The notes under the pieces are model-generated. The model had not been told where the DNA came from. It did not search any database and saw only the letters and a program-made list of their open reading frames with translations. From assembly GCF_045038035.1 (NCBI RefSeq), contig NZ_CP173427.1, positions 2,666,001 to 2,730,000 on the forward strand: a stretch of 64,000 nucleotides of DNA, given 5' to 3'. Both the position numbers and the translations under genes were made by a program. This DNA comes from Paenibacillus_F chitinolyticus_A (GTDB lineage: Bacteria > Bacillota > Bacilli > Paenibacillales > NBRC-103111). Of the stretch, positions 1 through 9,629 are shown one piece after another (within the stretch, counting starts at the first letter, position 1; each line of letters starts with the position of its first letter).

Positions 1-1
1 C

Positions 2-661
2 AGAACGGTACTCCATGTACAGGAACAGATGAACCGGATATTGGATGCGGTTCTGATCTCGTCTGAAATGACGGCCGACTTATCCAAGCTTTCTGAAGAA
101 ACGAAGCAGCTCAACGATGCCATCTCCGACATGGCGAGCCGGACCAGTCTGCTGGCCTTGAACGCGTCGATTGAAGCTTCCAGGGCCGGGGAGCACGGAC
201 GCGGATTCGCGGTCGTGGCGGCAGAGGTCCGCAAGTTGTCCGAGCAGTCCGGAAGAACCGCCGAGGACATCCGGGAATCGCTCGGCCAAATGTTCGGACT
301 TATCGAGCGGCTTGCGTCGCATACAAACGATCAAGTGAAAAACCGGGTGGGAGAAGGCATCCGTTCAAGCGGGGAAGCATCGGCGGCCTTCCGCAGCATC
401 GAGCGTTCGACGGCAAGCATTGCGGAGCAGATTCGGGAGATTTCGGCGGCTTCCGAGCAAATTGCCGCCGATACGGAGCAAGTCTCCGCATCGACGGCCG
501 AACTGTCCGCGCTTTCCTCCAAATCGGCGGAGGGAGCGCAAGTTACCGCGGAGGCGGTAGAGCGTCAGATGGAAGCTGTCCGGAACATTCATTCGTCGGC
601 GCAGCTTCTGTCGGAGCGTTACGCCGATTTGCAGCGGCTCGTGAACCGGTTCAAGCTGTAG
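2..661 (+). CDS. Methyl-accepting chemotaxis protein, C-terminal part (5' end outside window)
   Basis: The frame is open from base 2, so this is the C-terminal 219 residues of a larger receptor. It carries the conserved cytoplasmic hairpin tip of chemotaxis receptors (LLALNASIEASRAGEHGRGF, then VVAAEVRKLSEQS), followed by long alanine/serine/glutamate-rich coiled coil. This domain binds CheW and CheA and relays ligand signals to the flagellar motor. The sensor and membrane part lie left of the window, so the ligand cannot be named. The ATG at 29 is internal, not the start. Confidence 0.93.
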   Translation, partial: RTVLHVQEQMNRILDAVLISSEMTADLSKLSEETKQLNDAISDMASRTSLLALNASIEASRAGEHGRGFAVVAAEVRKLSEQSGRTAEDIRESLGQMFGLIERLASHTNDQVKNRVGEGIRSSGEASAAFRSIERSTASIAEQIREISAASEQIAADTEQVSASTAELSALSSKSAEGAQVTAEAVERQMEAVRNIHSSAQLLSERYADLQRLVNRFKL

Positions 662-862
662 CCGGTCCTGCTTGTGACAATGGAGCCTGGCGTGGGGCTC
701 GACCGGCCGCCGTGCAGCGCCGAACGCGCACATGGATTCGTGCGCGTCGGAAAGGTTAGCGGGCTTACTCGAGCCGGAACGAGCGCCTCTCCTCCCGATA
801 ACAGCCGAGCGCCGTCCAACTTGCTTGCTCGGATTGGACCAACCCCTTTCCTTACTCAACAT

Positions 863-899
863 AAAAGCAGACCCGCATTAGTGGTGCGGGTCTGCTTTT
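863..899. terminator. Bidirectional intrinsic terminator between the chemotaxis gene and iclR
   Basis: A perfect 15-bp inverted repeat (863-877 with 885-899, 7-base loop) has A-runs on one side and T-runs on the other. It can stop transcription from both convergent genes. Apart from it, I see no gene in the 354 bases from 662 to 1015. Confidence 0.9.
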
Positions 900-1015
900 C
901 GTTTCTTAAATCCTGCCGGCCGGCATTTCGGACAGCCAACTGCCTGAGCAATCTGTGAGCAAACTGTACAGTCTGCAAGGGCCGATAAACCGAACGGCAC
1001 GCGCATTTTCTGCGG

Positions 1016-1795
1016 TTACTTCAGATAGCCGAACCTGCGCGATATTTCTTTCGCGGCTTTGACGACTTTGCTTGTCAGCAGACTGATCCGCTGATCGCCG
1101 AGCCGGTCAGACCCGGCGATCAGCGTCAGGACCGATATGACATGCCCGGAAGCATCGCGAAGAGGGGCGGATATGGAGCCTAAGGCCGTCCTGTATTCGC
1201 CGACGGATACACAGTACCCCTGCTTCCGCAGCACTTTGAGATGATCCCTCAGCTCGTCCGGGTCCGTCCGGGTCAGCGGGGTATAACGCTTCAAAGGAGC
1301 GCTTAACAGCTTGCTGAGCCCGGATTCGCTCTCATAGGCCAGCAGAAGTTTGCCGCCGCCTGTAGCGAACGCGGGTGCCCGGCCTCCCGAGAACGCTTCT
1401 TCGTCGAGCGGGTTCCGGGTGCCCACCTGATGGATGTAGACGATCTCGTTTTCCTCGAGGACGGCAATGCGGAGATCTTCCGAGGTTTCCGCCGCAAGAC
1501 GCTCGATAACCGGCATGGCCGCTTCCTGCAAATCCAAATGGGAGTGGAGGATGGTATGGTACAGCGTCACGATCCGCTGGCCGAGCCGGTACTTATGCGT
1601 GACGGGATCCTGGTAGACGAAGCCTTCGCTGAGAAGGGTGGATAAAAGACGGCTGGCCGTGCTTTTGCCGATCCCAAGCTCGCAGGCGATTTCGGTCAAT
1701 CTTTTTTCGGGCGATTGAAGAGTAAACAATTTCAGCAAACGCAGGGCGTTGGTGACGGAGGAGAGCAGCTGCGGATTGGTTTGTTTCACTTTCAT
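1016..1795 (-). CDS. IclR-family transcriptional regulator
   Basis: This 259-residue protein has an N-terminal winged helix (RLTEIACELGIGKSTASRLL, the recognition helix region) and a C-terminal IclR effector-binding domain. It is divergent from the hydrolase/symporter/esterase genes to its right and so probably controls them; IclR proteins usually sense a small catabolic intermediate. The start is uncertain. An in-frame ATG lies at 1858, but a G-rich ribosome site sits just before 1795, close enough that a GTG two codons further in could be the true start. Confidence 0.85.
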   Translation of the reverse strand: MKVKQTNPQLLSSVTNALRLLKLFTLQSPEKRLTEIACELGIGKSTASRLLSTLLSEGFVYQDPVTHKYRLGQRIVTLYHTILHSHLDLQEAAMPVIERLAAETSEDLRIAVLEENEIVYIHQVGTRNPLDEEAFSGGRAPAFATGGGKLLLAYESESGLSKLLSAPLKRYTPLTRTDPDELRDHLKVLRKQGYCVSVGEYRTALGSISAPLRDASGHVISVLTLIAGSDRLGDQRISLLTSKVVKAAKEISRRFGYLK

Positions 1796-1929
1796 ACCCC
1801 CGTGGAAGTTTTTTGGCGTTCCGTATAGAGGAACAATCGCGTTGTCCCTTCCGATCATGGCATATTATGATTCATTTGTAAACGCTCTTATGAAGGGTGA
1901 GTCCAGAGGAATACGGGGGAGATGGCAGC

Positions 1930-3030
1930 ATGAACACAGCAGAACAGGCAGAAGCGCTTCTTAGAAAGCTTGGGGAAGAAACAGCGGAGACGGAGCGGGA
2001 CGGGTACCGGTTCACGGTGAAAAAAATTCCGGATGGCGCAGCGTCCGGGCAGCTCGATCCAAGAGTGTACGACGTTCTCGGGGAGCAGGTCATTCCTCCC
2101 TTCTCGAACGTTGAGCGCCGGATGGAAGCGGAAGACGTCCGGCAGATGCGGGCCATGATGGGATGGCCGAATACGTCCGTTACCCGGACGGCGGTCGAGA
2201 CCGTTTGCCGGAAGATAAACGGCGTCAATGGACCCATCCCGCTGCGGATTTATACACCGGAAGGAAGCGGTCCGCGCCCGGTCGTCGTTTTTTTTCACGG
2301 CGGCGGATTTATCGGGGGGACCGTCGATGTCATGGAAAATCCGTGCCGGGCGCTCGCGGAGAAAGCCGGGGCGATCGTCGTTTCGGCGGACTATCGGCTG
2401 GCGCCGGAGCATGCGTTTCCCGCCGGGTTGACCGACTGCTTCGAAACGGTGCAGTGGGTCCGCCGCCACGCGTGGGAGCTTGGCGCCGATCCCGGCCAGA
2501 TAGCCGTGGCCGGCGACAGCGCGGGCGGCAACCTGGCGGCGGTTTGCGCCATAATGGACCGCGACCGGGGCACGGGGATGATCCGGTTTCAGGCGCTGCT
2601 CTATCCGACCGTCAATGTGTCGGGAACCGAAACGGAGGATTTCCGCTGGAGCGAGGAAGCGTACGACATCCGCGGACACCGGGACCGCGAACTAATCCTT
2701 GGCGGGCTGCATGGTTTGGGCGGAAGCTTTCCGGGTCTGATCGAGCTTTATCTTCAGGGAAGAACGGAGAGCACACACCTATACGTATCGCCGCTGCTTG
2801 CCGGCGATCTGGGGAACTTGCCCGAGACGCTTATCGTCACGGCCGAATACGATTACCTGCGGCTGGAGGATGAAGCTTACGCACGCAAGCTCGCACGCTC
2901 CGGCGTCTCCGTCAGAATGATCCGCTACAACGGGATGGATCATGCTTTTTTGGACAAATTGGGCTTGTACCCCCAGGCGGAAGACTGCTTGAACGAAATG
3001 GCCCGGGAAATGAAAAGGGTGTTCGCGTAA
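1930..3030 (+). CDS. Alpha/beta hydrolase of the hormone-sensitive lipase family
   Basis: The 366-residue product has the family oxyanion-hole motif FFHGGGFIGG, the nucleophile elbow GDSAGGN, and a C-terminal acid and histidine region (TAEYDYLR, then GMDHAF). These make a complete Ser-Asp-His triad. No signal peptide is seen, so it is a cytoplasmic carboxylesterase, probably acting on acyl groups of imported glycans or aromatic esters. GGGGGAG precedes the ATG at 1930. It is the first gene of the set facing away from the IclR gene, followed by a symporter and a second esterase. Confidence 0.85.
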   Translation: MNTAEQAEALLRKLGEETAETERDGYRFTVKKIPDGAASGQLDPRVYDVLGEQVIPPFSNVERRMEAEDVRQMRAMMGWPNTSVTRTAVETVCRKINGVNGPIPLRIYTPEGSGPRPVVVFFHGGGFIGGTVDVMENPCRALAEKAGAIVVSADYRLAPEHAFPAGLTDCFETVQWVRRHAWELGADPGQIAVAGDSAGGNLAAVCAIMDRDRGTGMIRFQALLYPTVNVSGTETEDFRWSEEAYDIRGHRDRELILGGLHGLGGSFPGLIELYLQGRTESTHLYVSPLLAGDLGNLPETLIVTAEYDYLRLEDEAYARKLARSGVSVRMIRYNGMDHAFLDKLGLYPQAEDCLNEMAREMKRVFA

Positions 3031-3110
3031 GCTTGCTTTTGGCTGACAGTTAGGCCGCTTTCAGGCACATTAGGAAGGTTACATTTTATGAGATAGCGGA
3101 GGAAAACGAC

Positions 3111-4505
3111 ATGGAAACGATTAGACCTGCCGGAAGCGGTGAAGCGGCCGCCCATCATCCGGCGAATCCGTCAATGGTACGAGTCGGTACCAGAGAGAGG
3201 CTGAGCTACGGGTTCGGCGAATTTGCAAGCAGTCTTATTTGGACGGCTCTATCGGCTTTTGCCGCTTACTATTACACCGATGTCGTCGGTTTGTCTGCCG
3301 CCGCGGTTGGGACTCTGCTGCTTATTGCGAGGCTCCTGGACGCTTTTGCCGACGTGGGAATCGGCATTCTCGTGGACAAAACGAAAAGCAGGCACGGCAA
3401 AGCGCGGCCCTGGCTTTTGTGGCTGGCCGTTCCGTACGGCGTCGCGGGCGTGCTTTTATTCTCGGTTCCGGATCTGGGGCCTGTCGGCACACTTGTATAC
3501 GCTTATATTTCGTATTTACTCGTCAATATCATTTTTTCCGGCATCAACATTCCGTTCAGCGTTTTGAATGTCATGATTACCCAGGAGCCCTACGAGCGTT
3601 CGATGCTGAACGTGGTTCGCACGATTTTCGCATCCGTGGGCGGGATCGTCGTCACCTTCTTCACCATGCCGCTGGTTCGCTTCTTCGGGGGAGGCAAGCT
3701 CGGCTGGCTGCTGACCTTTGTCATGTTCGGGGTCTTCTCCACCGGATTTTTCCTGCTTACGTTCTTCGGGACAAAAGAAAGGGTGAAGCCTTCCGTCGTT
3801 CAAAAAGACGTTCCCGTGAAACGGGCGGGCAAAGCGCTTCTGCGGAACAAATATTGGGCGCTGCTGGCCGTTTTCGCGCTCTTTACCTTTATCGGAAACG
3901 CGGCTTCGACCGGGATCAACGTCTATTATGCGCAGCATGTGCTTCAGAACACGGAGCTGGTCGGAACGATCGGTCTGGCGAGTCTGCTTCCCATCCTGAT
4001 CGGTCTGTTTTTCCTGCCCCTCGTTATCAAGCGAATCGGCAAACGCAACGCCTGTCTCATCGGTATTTCGCTTACCGTTGCCGGTTCATTGGCTGTCGCG
4101 TTCGATCCGGCGAACATCACGCTGGTGCTGACGGGAACCGTTATTAAAGCGATCGGCACCGTTCCCATCGTCGGCACGATTTTTGCGATGCTGGCCGATA
4201 CGGTCGACTACGGGGAGTGGAAAACCGGAATCCGCAGCGAGGGGCTCGTTTACAGCGCCACAACCTTCGGATCGAAGGCGGGAACCGGTATCGGAGCGGC
4301 AGTTGTGAGCTGGGTGCTGGCCTGGAGCGGATATTTGGGCGGGCAAGCCGTAGTAAGCGCTTCTGTCCAATCTTCTATTCAGTTTCTGTTTATATATCTG
4401 CCCGTTCTAATCGGGGTTATTCAAATCGCAATACTTGCTTTCTATAAACTCGACAAGGAATATCCGCAAATTATCCAGGAATTGACCGAAGCAAAAGACA
4501 TTTAA
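3111..4505 (+). CDS. GPH-family sugar:cation symporter
   Basis: This 464-residue, twelve-helix transporter begins its membrane part with RERLSYGFGEFASSLIW and has the loop LVDKTKSRHGKARPW. Both are hallmarks of the glycoside-pentoside-hexuronide group (MelB, YicJ and UidB relatives), which import sugars, glycosides or uronides with Na+ or H+. AGCGGAGGAAAACGAC precedes the ATG. It sits between two esterases and before a ChbG-type deacetylase, which suggests uptake of an acylated oligosaccharide that is then deacylated in the cell. Confidence 0.88.
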   Translation: METIRPAGSGEAAAHHPANPSMVRVGTRERLSYGFGEFASSLIWTALSAFAAYYYTDVVGLSAAAVGTLLLIARLLDAFADVGIGILVDKTKSRHGKARPWLLWLAVPYGVAGVLLFSVPDLGPVGTLVYAYISYLLVNIIFSGINIPFSVLNVMITQEPYERSMLNVVRTIFASVGGIVVTFFTMPLVRFFGGGKLGWLLTFVMFGVFSTGFFLLTFFGTKERVKPSVVQKDVPVKRAGKALLRNKYWALLAVFALFTFIGNAASTGINVYYAQHVLQNTELVGTIGLASLLPILIGLFFLPLVIKRIGKRNACLIGISLTVAGSLAVAFDPANITLVLTGTVIKAIGTVPIVGTIFAMLADTVDYGEWKTGIRSEGLVYSATTFGSKAGTGIGAAVVSWVLAWSGYLGGQAVVSASVQSSIQFLFIYLPVLIGVIQIAILAFYKLDKEYPQIIQELTEAKDI

Positions 4506-4574
4506 TTAATGATATTAAATATTAATGACATTTACCGATATATCTATTTTAACCGATCAGGAGGAAATATTGTC

Positions 4575-5480
4575 ATGGAAGAAATGCCGTTTCCGTCAAG
4601 AGATGTGGAAGTTCCCGCCGATCAGAGTCATCCCGAGGGCATGCAGGTAATGTTCGGCGATCGGGAGGATCGGTTTGCCGCTTTTTACTACCCCGATATC
4701 GAATATGTCCGTTACGGCGAGCGTGGGATGCGGCTGAATATGATCCGCCCCGCCTCTCTCAAAGGTCCTCTGCCGCTACTCATTTATGTGCAGGGCTCGG
4801 GCTGGCGGAAGCAGAAGCTGTATGAAGCGATTCCCCAGCTCTCGGAATTCGCGCACCAGGGGTATATCGTCGCGAGTGTGGAATACCGGCCTTCGACGGA
4901 AGCCGAATTCCCGGCTCAGATTCAGGATGTCAAATCGGCGATCCGCTATTTAAGAGCCAATGCCGGCCAATACGGAGTCGACACGAACCGGGTTGCGATC
5001 TGGGGAGATTCTTCCGGCGGTCATATGGCTGCGCTCACAGGCGTTAGCGAGGGAGAGGCGGAATTCCTGACGGAGTTTGAAAAAGATCAGTCGACATCGG
5101 TCCAAGCGGTGGTTGATTTCTACGGACCGAGCGATCTTCTCCAGATGAGCGGGTACCCGTCCAAAATCGATCACGATGCGCCCGATTCCCCGGGCTCCGT
5201 GCTGTTGGGCGGCCCGATACGGCAGAACAAGGAGAAAGCCGCCGCCGCGAATCCGATCGGATATATCACCAAGGATAAAAAGCTGCCTCCTTTTCTCATC
5301 ATGCACGGTGACCGGGACGAGATCGTCCCCTTCAACCAGAGTGTTCTGCTTTACGAGGCGCTGCGCCACGCCGGACAAGACGTCACCTTTTATAAAGTAA
5401 AAGGGGCCGGGCACGGGCCGGGCTTGTGGACCCCCGAAGTGCTGCGGGTTGTGCGCGATTTTCTGAAAGCGAACTTGTAA
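4575..5480 (+). CDS. Alpha/beta hydrolase, acetyl-xylan-esterase/BD-FAE type
   Basis: The 301-residue cytoplasmic esterase has the nucleophile elbow WGDSSGGHMA, acid loop MHGDRDEIVPFNQS and catalytic histidine GAGHGPG. The usual HGGGW oxyanion motif reads QGSGW here. The start is the ATG at 4575, ten bases after AGGAGG; an upstream in-frame ATG at 4509 has no ribosome site. It follows the symporter by about 70 bases and is probably co-transcribed. Members of this family remove acetyl or feruloyl groups from plant polysaccharide fragments; the substrate here is inferred only. Confidence 0.85.
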   Translation: MEEMPFPSRDVEVPADQSHPEGMQVMFGDREDRFAAFYYPDIEYVRYGERGMRLNMIRPASLKGPLPLLIYVQGSGWRKQKLYEAIPQLSEFAHQGYIVASVEYRPSTEAEFPAQIQDVKSAIRYLRANAGQYGVDTNRVAIWGDSSGGHMAALTGVSEGEAEFLTEFEKDQSTSVQAVVDFYGPSDLLQMSGYPSKIDHDAPDSPGSVLLGGPIRQNKEKAAAANPIGYITKDKKLPPFLIMHGDRDEIVPFNQSVLLYEALRHAGQDVTFYKVKGAGHGPGLWTPEVLRVVRDFLKANL

Positions 5481-5612
5481 GAGTGGAACCTTGCCGGCTC
5501 GACGAAGATGCGGGAAATCAGGAAATGCTGAAGGTGTCGTATACGATAACGGAGATTGACAGGGGTACATCTCACATTGTTGCGTATAACCAACTAAAAC
5601 GGGAGGGATAAC

Positions 5613-6491
5613 ATGCTGGCGGAGAAACTTGGGTACCGTGCGGATGAACGTCTTTTAATCGTGAACGCGGACGATTTTGGCATGTGCGGCAGTACGAATC
5701 GGGCCATTGCTTCCCTTCTGGAAGAAAGGGCCGTCACATCCACTTCGCTGATGGTTCCCTGTCCCTGGATGATGCAGGCGGCCGCTATCGCGAGCCGGCA
5801 TCCCGAGTACGATGTAGGGCTGCATCTCACGCTGACATGCGAATGGGACGGTTATAAATGGGGGCCGCTGACGTCTGCCGGGGTAAAACGTTTTTTCGAA
5901 GACGAAAACGGTCATTTCCGGAAGGACAACCAGTCCGTCGCGCGCACGGACCCCGAACTTATCAAACGGGAGTGTGTCGCCCAGATCGAAACGGCTCTGA
6001 AGCTGGGCGTGGATCTTACCCACTTGGACAATCATATGGCGAGCCTTCACGGAGCGATGGGGGCGGGCCGGCATTTTGTGGACCTTCTCATCGAGCTCTG
6101 TGTCCGCTACAAGCTGCCGCTGCGGCTTCCGAGGCATCCTTTCCCCATGTTTCCTCATGACGAGGCGTTGGTGGAATTGGCGGATTCTCGCGGGGTAGTT
6201 TTTCCGGATTATCTCGAAGGCCTGCCGTTTGCGCTAGAACCGGGAAAAGATACGGATTCGGTCAAAACCAATGCAGCCCGCCTTTTACGGAATTTACAGC
6301 CGGGTGTGACGGAGCTGATTTTCCATCCTTCTTTCGAAACCGAGGAGTTGAAGGGGATCACGGATACATCGCCTGTGCGTCAGAAGGAATATGAAGTTTT
6401 TCGCGATCCCGATATCCGGCGCATTCTGGCAAAAGAAAATATTAAGCTGATCAAATGGCGGGATCTGCGCGATTTGCAGCGAAACGAATAG
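5613..6491 (+). CDS. ChbG/YdjC-family carbohydrate deacetylase
   Basis: The 292-residue protein opens with LLIVNADDFGMC, the metal-binding signature of the YdjC family, and has later histidines LTHLDNHMAS and IFHPSF that complete the site. Characterised members deacetylate chito-oligosaccharides or related N-acetyl sugars. CGGGAGG precedes the ATG. It follows the esterase by 130 bases in the same direction and closes the glycan-use locus, with a terminator after it. Confidence 0.87.
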   Translation: MLAEKLGYRADERLLIVNADDFGMCGSTNRAIASLLEERAVTSTSLMVPCPWMMQAAAIASRHPEYDVGLHLTLTCEWDGYKWGPLTSAGVKRFFEDENGHFRKDNQSVARTDPELIKRECVAQIETALKLGVDLTHLDNHMASLHGAMGAGRHFVDLLIELCVRYKLPLRLPRHPFPMFPHDEALVELADSRGVVFPDYLEGLPFALEPGKDTDSVKTNAARLLRNLQPGVTELIFHPSFETEELKGITDTSPVRQKEYEVFRDPDIRRILAKENIKLIKWRDLRDLQRNE

Positions 6492-6530
6492 TGCCCCGAC
6501 GCCGGTAACTTGTACCGGTAGGCGCAAGAG

Positions 6531-6566
6531 GCTGATCGCACGGGAACCGGGCGGTCAGCTTTTTTA
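6531..6566 (+). terminator. Terminator after the ChbG-type gene
   Basis: A nine-base stem with one wobble pair (6531-6539 with 6551-6559) is followed by seven Ts. The next 200 bases up to 6767 hold no gene that I can support. Confidence 0.8.
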
Positions 6567-6767
6567 TTAGGGAGTGTCTATAAATACGAAGAATATATAA
6601 ATTATCGGAAGGGAGGAACGAATTCACTTTATCAAAGGCCTGTCGCTGCGGCAAAATTACGAGTCCCGGTTTGTATTTTTTCTATTATTGAGTTTCCTCC
6701 GATCCGGGTAATGTATGGCATAACGTAATTCGGCGCTTGCCGTACAAAAGGAAAGGGGGAGAGGAAC

Positions 6768-7853
6768 ATGTACCTTCAGAGCCGTTTTTTCCGCGTATGT
6801 CTGGGAATTATCTCCGTGCTTCTGATTATTCTGCTTTTCAGTAAAATCAGCTTTGTGTTCAACCCCTTGATCACGATGATCAATATTTTGATCGTTCCGT
6901 TTATGATGGCGGGCTTTTTCTATTATCTGCTCCGCCCCGTGATCCAGTATTTAACGTCCCGGAAACTGAACAAAGTCTTGTCCATTCTGCTGGTATATTT
7001 TGTCCTGACGGCGATTGTCATTATCTTTGTTGTCGGCGTATGGCCGACGCTGCAGCGCCAGGTGGAAAACTTCGTGAACGGGGTTCCGGGGCTGATCGAG
7101 AATTTTAAACAACAGATGGGCAGGCTGCAGCAGAACCGGATGTTCTCCATGTTCGCGGGAAGCGAATCGGATCTGTCGACGAAGCTTTCGGAATATTTGA
7201 ACAAGGGCATTACGGCGGCCTCCGACTATGTCTCCAATGTGATTTCGATCTTGACGAATTTCGTGATCATTATCGCGACGGTTCCGATCATTTTGTACTA
7301 CATGCTGAAAGAAAGCGAGCATATCCCGTCCTCGATTCTGACTGTCATTCCCAGACGCTACCGCCGGGACGGTAAAGAGGTGCTCGCTAACATCGATTCT
7401 GCGCTTAGCGGGTTTATCGTGGGCCGCGTCATCATCACCAGTTTGCTCGGCGTCATGCTGTACATAGGGTTTCTGATCATTGATCTTCCGTACTCGCTTT
7501 TGCTGGCCATTGCGGCTACGATCTTGAATATCATTCCGTATATCGGGCCTATTCTCGGCGCTATCCCGACGATTATTGTCGCTTTTACCGTTTCACCCGC
7601 CATGGTCGCCTGGGTGCTTGTGGTGACGGTCATCGCGCAGCAAATCGAAGGAAATCTGCTGTCTCCTCACATTTACGGGAAAAGACTCGATATCCATCCG
7701 CTGACGACCGTCATTCTGCTTCTGGTTGCCGGGGATATTGCGGGGATACTGGGCGTCATTCTGGCGATTCCCGCCTACATTGTGCTGAAAATCATTATCG
7801 TGCGCATTTATTCGCTGTTTTTAGCGGAAAAAGTGGAGGAGCTCGTGGAATAG
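6768..7853 (+). CDS. AI-2E/PerM-family permease
   Basis: The 361-residue protein has about eight membrane segments in the family layout: two at the N-terminus, a soluble amphipathic stretch around residues 95-155, then a C-terminal membrane bundle with the conserved ILNIIPYIGPILGAIPTI and IEGNLLSPHIYGKRLDIHPL. The family includes Na+/H+ antiporters and the TqsA autoinducer-2 exporter, so the substrate cannot be read from sequence. GGAAAGGGGGAGAGG precedes the ATG. It is transcribed alone. Confidence 0.88.
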   Translation: MYLQSRFFRVCLGIISVLLIILLFSKISFVFNPLITMINILIVPFMMAGFFYYLLRPVIQYLTSRKLNKVLSILLVYFVLTAIVIIFVVGVWPTLQRQVENFVNGVPGLIENFKQQMGRLQQNRMFSMFAGSESDLSTKLSEYLNKGITAASDYVSNVISILTNFVIIIATVPIILYYMLKESEHIPSSILTVIPRRYRRDGKEVLANIDSALSGFIVGRVIITSLLGVMLYIGFLIIDLPYSLLLAIAATILNIIPYIGPILGAIPTIIVAFTVSPAMVAWVLVVTVIAQQIEGNLLSPHIYGKRLDIHPLTTVILLLVAGDIAGILGVILAIPAYIVLKIIIVRIYSLFLAEKVEELVE

Positions 7854-7875
7854 AGGTTTGTTTGCTTAAATAAAA

Positions 7876-7902
7876 GGCTGCCGCCAGGCAGTCTTTTCTA
7901 TT
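7876..7902 (+). terminator. Terminator after the PerM-type gene
   Basis: A seven-base stem (7876-7882 with 7887-7893, one wobble pair) with a four-base loop is followed by a T-rich tail. Confidence 0.75.
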
Positions 7903-7953
7903 TTGGGTTTGGGGAAAGAAGATGGTAAAATTTACGAAAGGAGGGGATTGACT

Positions 7954-8832
7954 ATGCAAAACGTGCTTATTTTGGGCGGAACACGCTTTTTCGGTAAAAA
8001 GCTGACCGCGAACTTGCTCCGCGGAGGGGCGGATGTAACCATCCTTACGAGAGGCAATGCTGCCGATTCGTTCGGTCCGGGCGTCAAAAGGCTTTATGCC
8101 GACCGTACGGATGCGGCTGCTCTGCGTCAGGCGATCGGATCTGCGGATTACGACGTGGTCTACGACAATATTTGTTACACGCCTCAAGATGCGGAACATG
8201 CGGTGCAGTTGTTTGCCGGCCGCACCGGCCGGTACATCGTGACTTCATCGAAAAGCGTCTACCCGTTCGGAGGCCCCCGCAAAAAAGAAAGCGATTTCGA
8301 TCCTTACGGCTATCCGCTGCCGTCGGTTTACCCGGACCAACCGGATTACGCGGAAGGCAAACGGCTCGTTGAAGCCGTTTTATTCCACAAAGCGACTTTT
8401 CCGGCAGCGGCCGTACGGTTCCCGATCGTCCTGGGCCCGGATGATTATACGCGCAGGCTGCATTTTCATATCGAGCATATCAAGCGGGGACTTCCGCTCG
8501 GTATCCCGAACCGCGAGGCGCTTCTGACATTCATCGACTCGGATGAGGCGGCTTCTTTCCTGGGCTGGCTCGGCACATCTGCGCTGGAGGGACCCGTGAA
8601 CGCCTGCTCCAAAGGAGAGATTACGCCGGGTGAAATCGTCTCCCTTATCGGGGAGGCCTTGAACAAGGAGGCACACGTTTCGGACAAAACGGAAGAAGAG
8701 CACATGTCCCCGTTCGGTGTACCGGAGTCCTGGTATATGGACACGTCCAAAGCCGAAGCGGCCGGCTATACGTTCCGTCATCTGGACGACTGGCTGCCGG
8801 ACTTGATCCGCAAGCTTGCCGGGGAAAGTTAA
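7954..8832 (+). CDS. NAD-dependent epimerase/dehydratase-like protein (extended SDR)
   Basis: The 292-residue Rossmann protein begins MQNVLILGGTRFFGKKL, a nucleotide-binding glycine motif close to that of chloroplast RNA-binding-type and reductase-type atypical SDRs. It has TSSKSVYPFG in the active-site region rather than a classical YxxxK pair. The start is the ATG at 7954, eight bases after AAGGAGGGG. The substrate is unknown. A terminator lies on each side, so it is a single-gene unit. Confidence 0.8.
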   Translation: MQNVLILGGTRFFGKKLTANLLRGGADVTILTRGNAADSFGPGVKRLYADRTDAAALRQAIGSADYDVVYDNICYTPQDAEHAVQLFAGRTGRYIVTSSKSVYPFGGPRKKESDFDPYGYPLPSVYPDQPDYAEGKRLVEAVLFHKATFPAAAVRFPIVLGPDDYTRRLHFHIEHIKRGLPLGIPNREALLTFIDSDEAASFLGWLGTSALEGPVNACSKGEITPGEIVSLIGEALNKEAHVSDKTEEEHMSPFGVPESWYMDTSKAEAAGYTFRHLDDWLPDLIRKLAGES

Positions 8833-8884
8833 AGGGGAAGCAGCGGACTGAATCGGCTGAGCTCTGACTTTACGGACAAAATAA

Positions 8885-8916
8885 GGCACGCTCTTACAAG
8901 GGAGCGTGTCTTTTTT
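8885..8916 (+). terminator. Terminator after the epimerase-like gene
   Basis: A nine-base stem with one wobble pair (8885-8893 with 8902-8910) is followed by six Ts. It also faces the convergent gene ending at 8941. Confidence 0.85.
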
Positions 8917-8940
8917 ATCGTCTAAAATCAGGCGCTGCCG

Positions 8941-9393
8941 TCAGCCCCGGAAGCCTGCGGCCCGGTCATTTGCGGGTTCACCTGCCGGCTGTGGGCGGAC
9001 GATAGAAGTTCCCCTGAATTTATAAAGCGACATAAACAAGCTTAAACCCGCTATGAACGCGAATTTCTGATCATTAGGATATATAACATCCATCCCAGGC
9101 AAAGGTACGGCAAATAGCAGGAGCGGATAAAAGCTTAAAATGAAAAACAAAATAAATGCGGCTAAAAACAAGGTCCGGTGAACAGTCAGTTTGCTTGTCA
9201 TGAACAGCGTACCGCTATATACCCCCGTCAGCATATACAACAAAATTTTGAAACTATCCAATAGAAAAATGTTTGAGTAAACGGAGTTCGCACGTTCATA
9301 ATCCAAATACAATTCAAGCTTTCCGATTCCGTAAAAGACAATCCCTGCCCCGACTAACCAAATAAAAATAAACGCCGTATGGTTCAGTTTCAT
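8941..9393 (-). CDS. Small membrane protein of unknown function
   Basis: The 150-residue protein has four predicted membrane segments (about residues 7-25, 42-65, 75-97 and 107-125) and a hydrophilic tail. A canonical AAGGAGGATAT lies upstream of the ATG at 9393, so it is surely translated. I recognise no family motif. It stands alone between a terminator and an Rrf2 gene read in the opposite direction. Confidence 0.7.
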   Translation of the reverse strand: MKLNHTAFIFIWLVGAGIVFYGIGKLELYLDYERANSVYSNIFLLDSFKILLYMLTGVYSGTLFMTSKLTVHRTLFLAAFILFFILSFYPLLLFAVPLPGMDVIYPNDQKFAFIAGLSLFMSLYKFRGTSIVRPQPAGEPANDRAAGFRG

Positions 9394-9629
9394 AAATTAT
9401 ATCCTCCTTAAACCCATTAGGTTAAATTTACCATAGTATTCATACATTGGATAGTTAACGAGGTTAACGAATGAGTGCTCAGCGATTAGTTTTGATATTT
9501 TCGCTTGCTAAACAAACAGGCATTATTGTATATTGTAGATATTATAGATCCGTAATAAACGGAATTAAAAACACTCCTTCATTTTCGCTCACTTTTAATT
9601 TCGATCCGGAAGGAGGCAACGGCTGTATC

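Noticed and set aside
674..958. 94-residue reading frame after the chemotaxis gene
   Set aside because: It runs through the bidirectional terminator, has no ribosome site and no recognisable protein pattern.
1888..2679. 263-residue antisense reading frame opposite the HSL-type hydrolase
   Set aside because: The plus-strand gene has complete catalytic motifs; the antisense frame is a GC-rich shadow without ribosome site.
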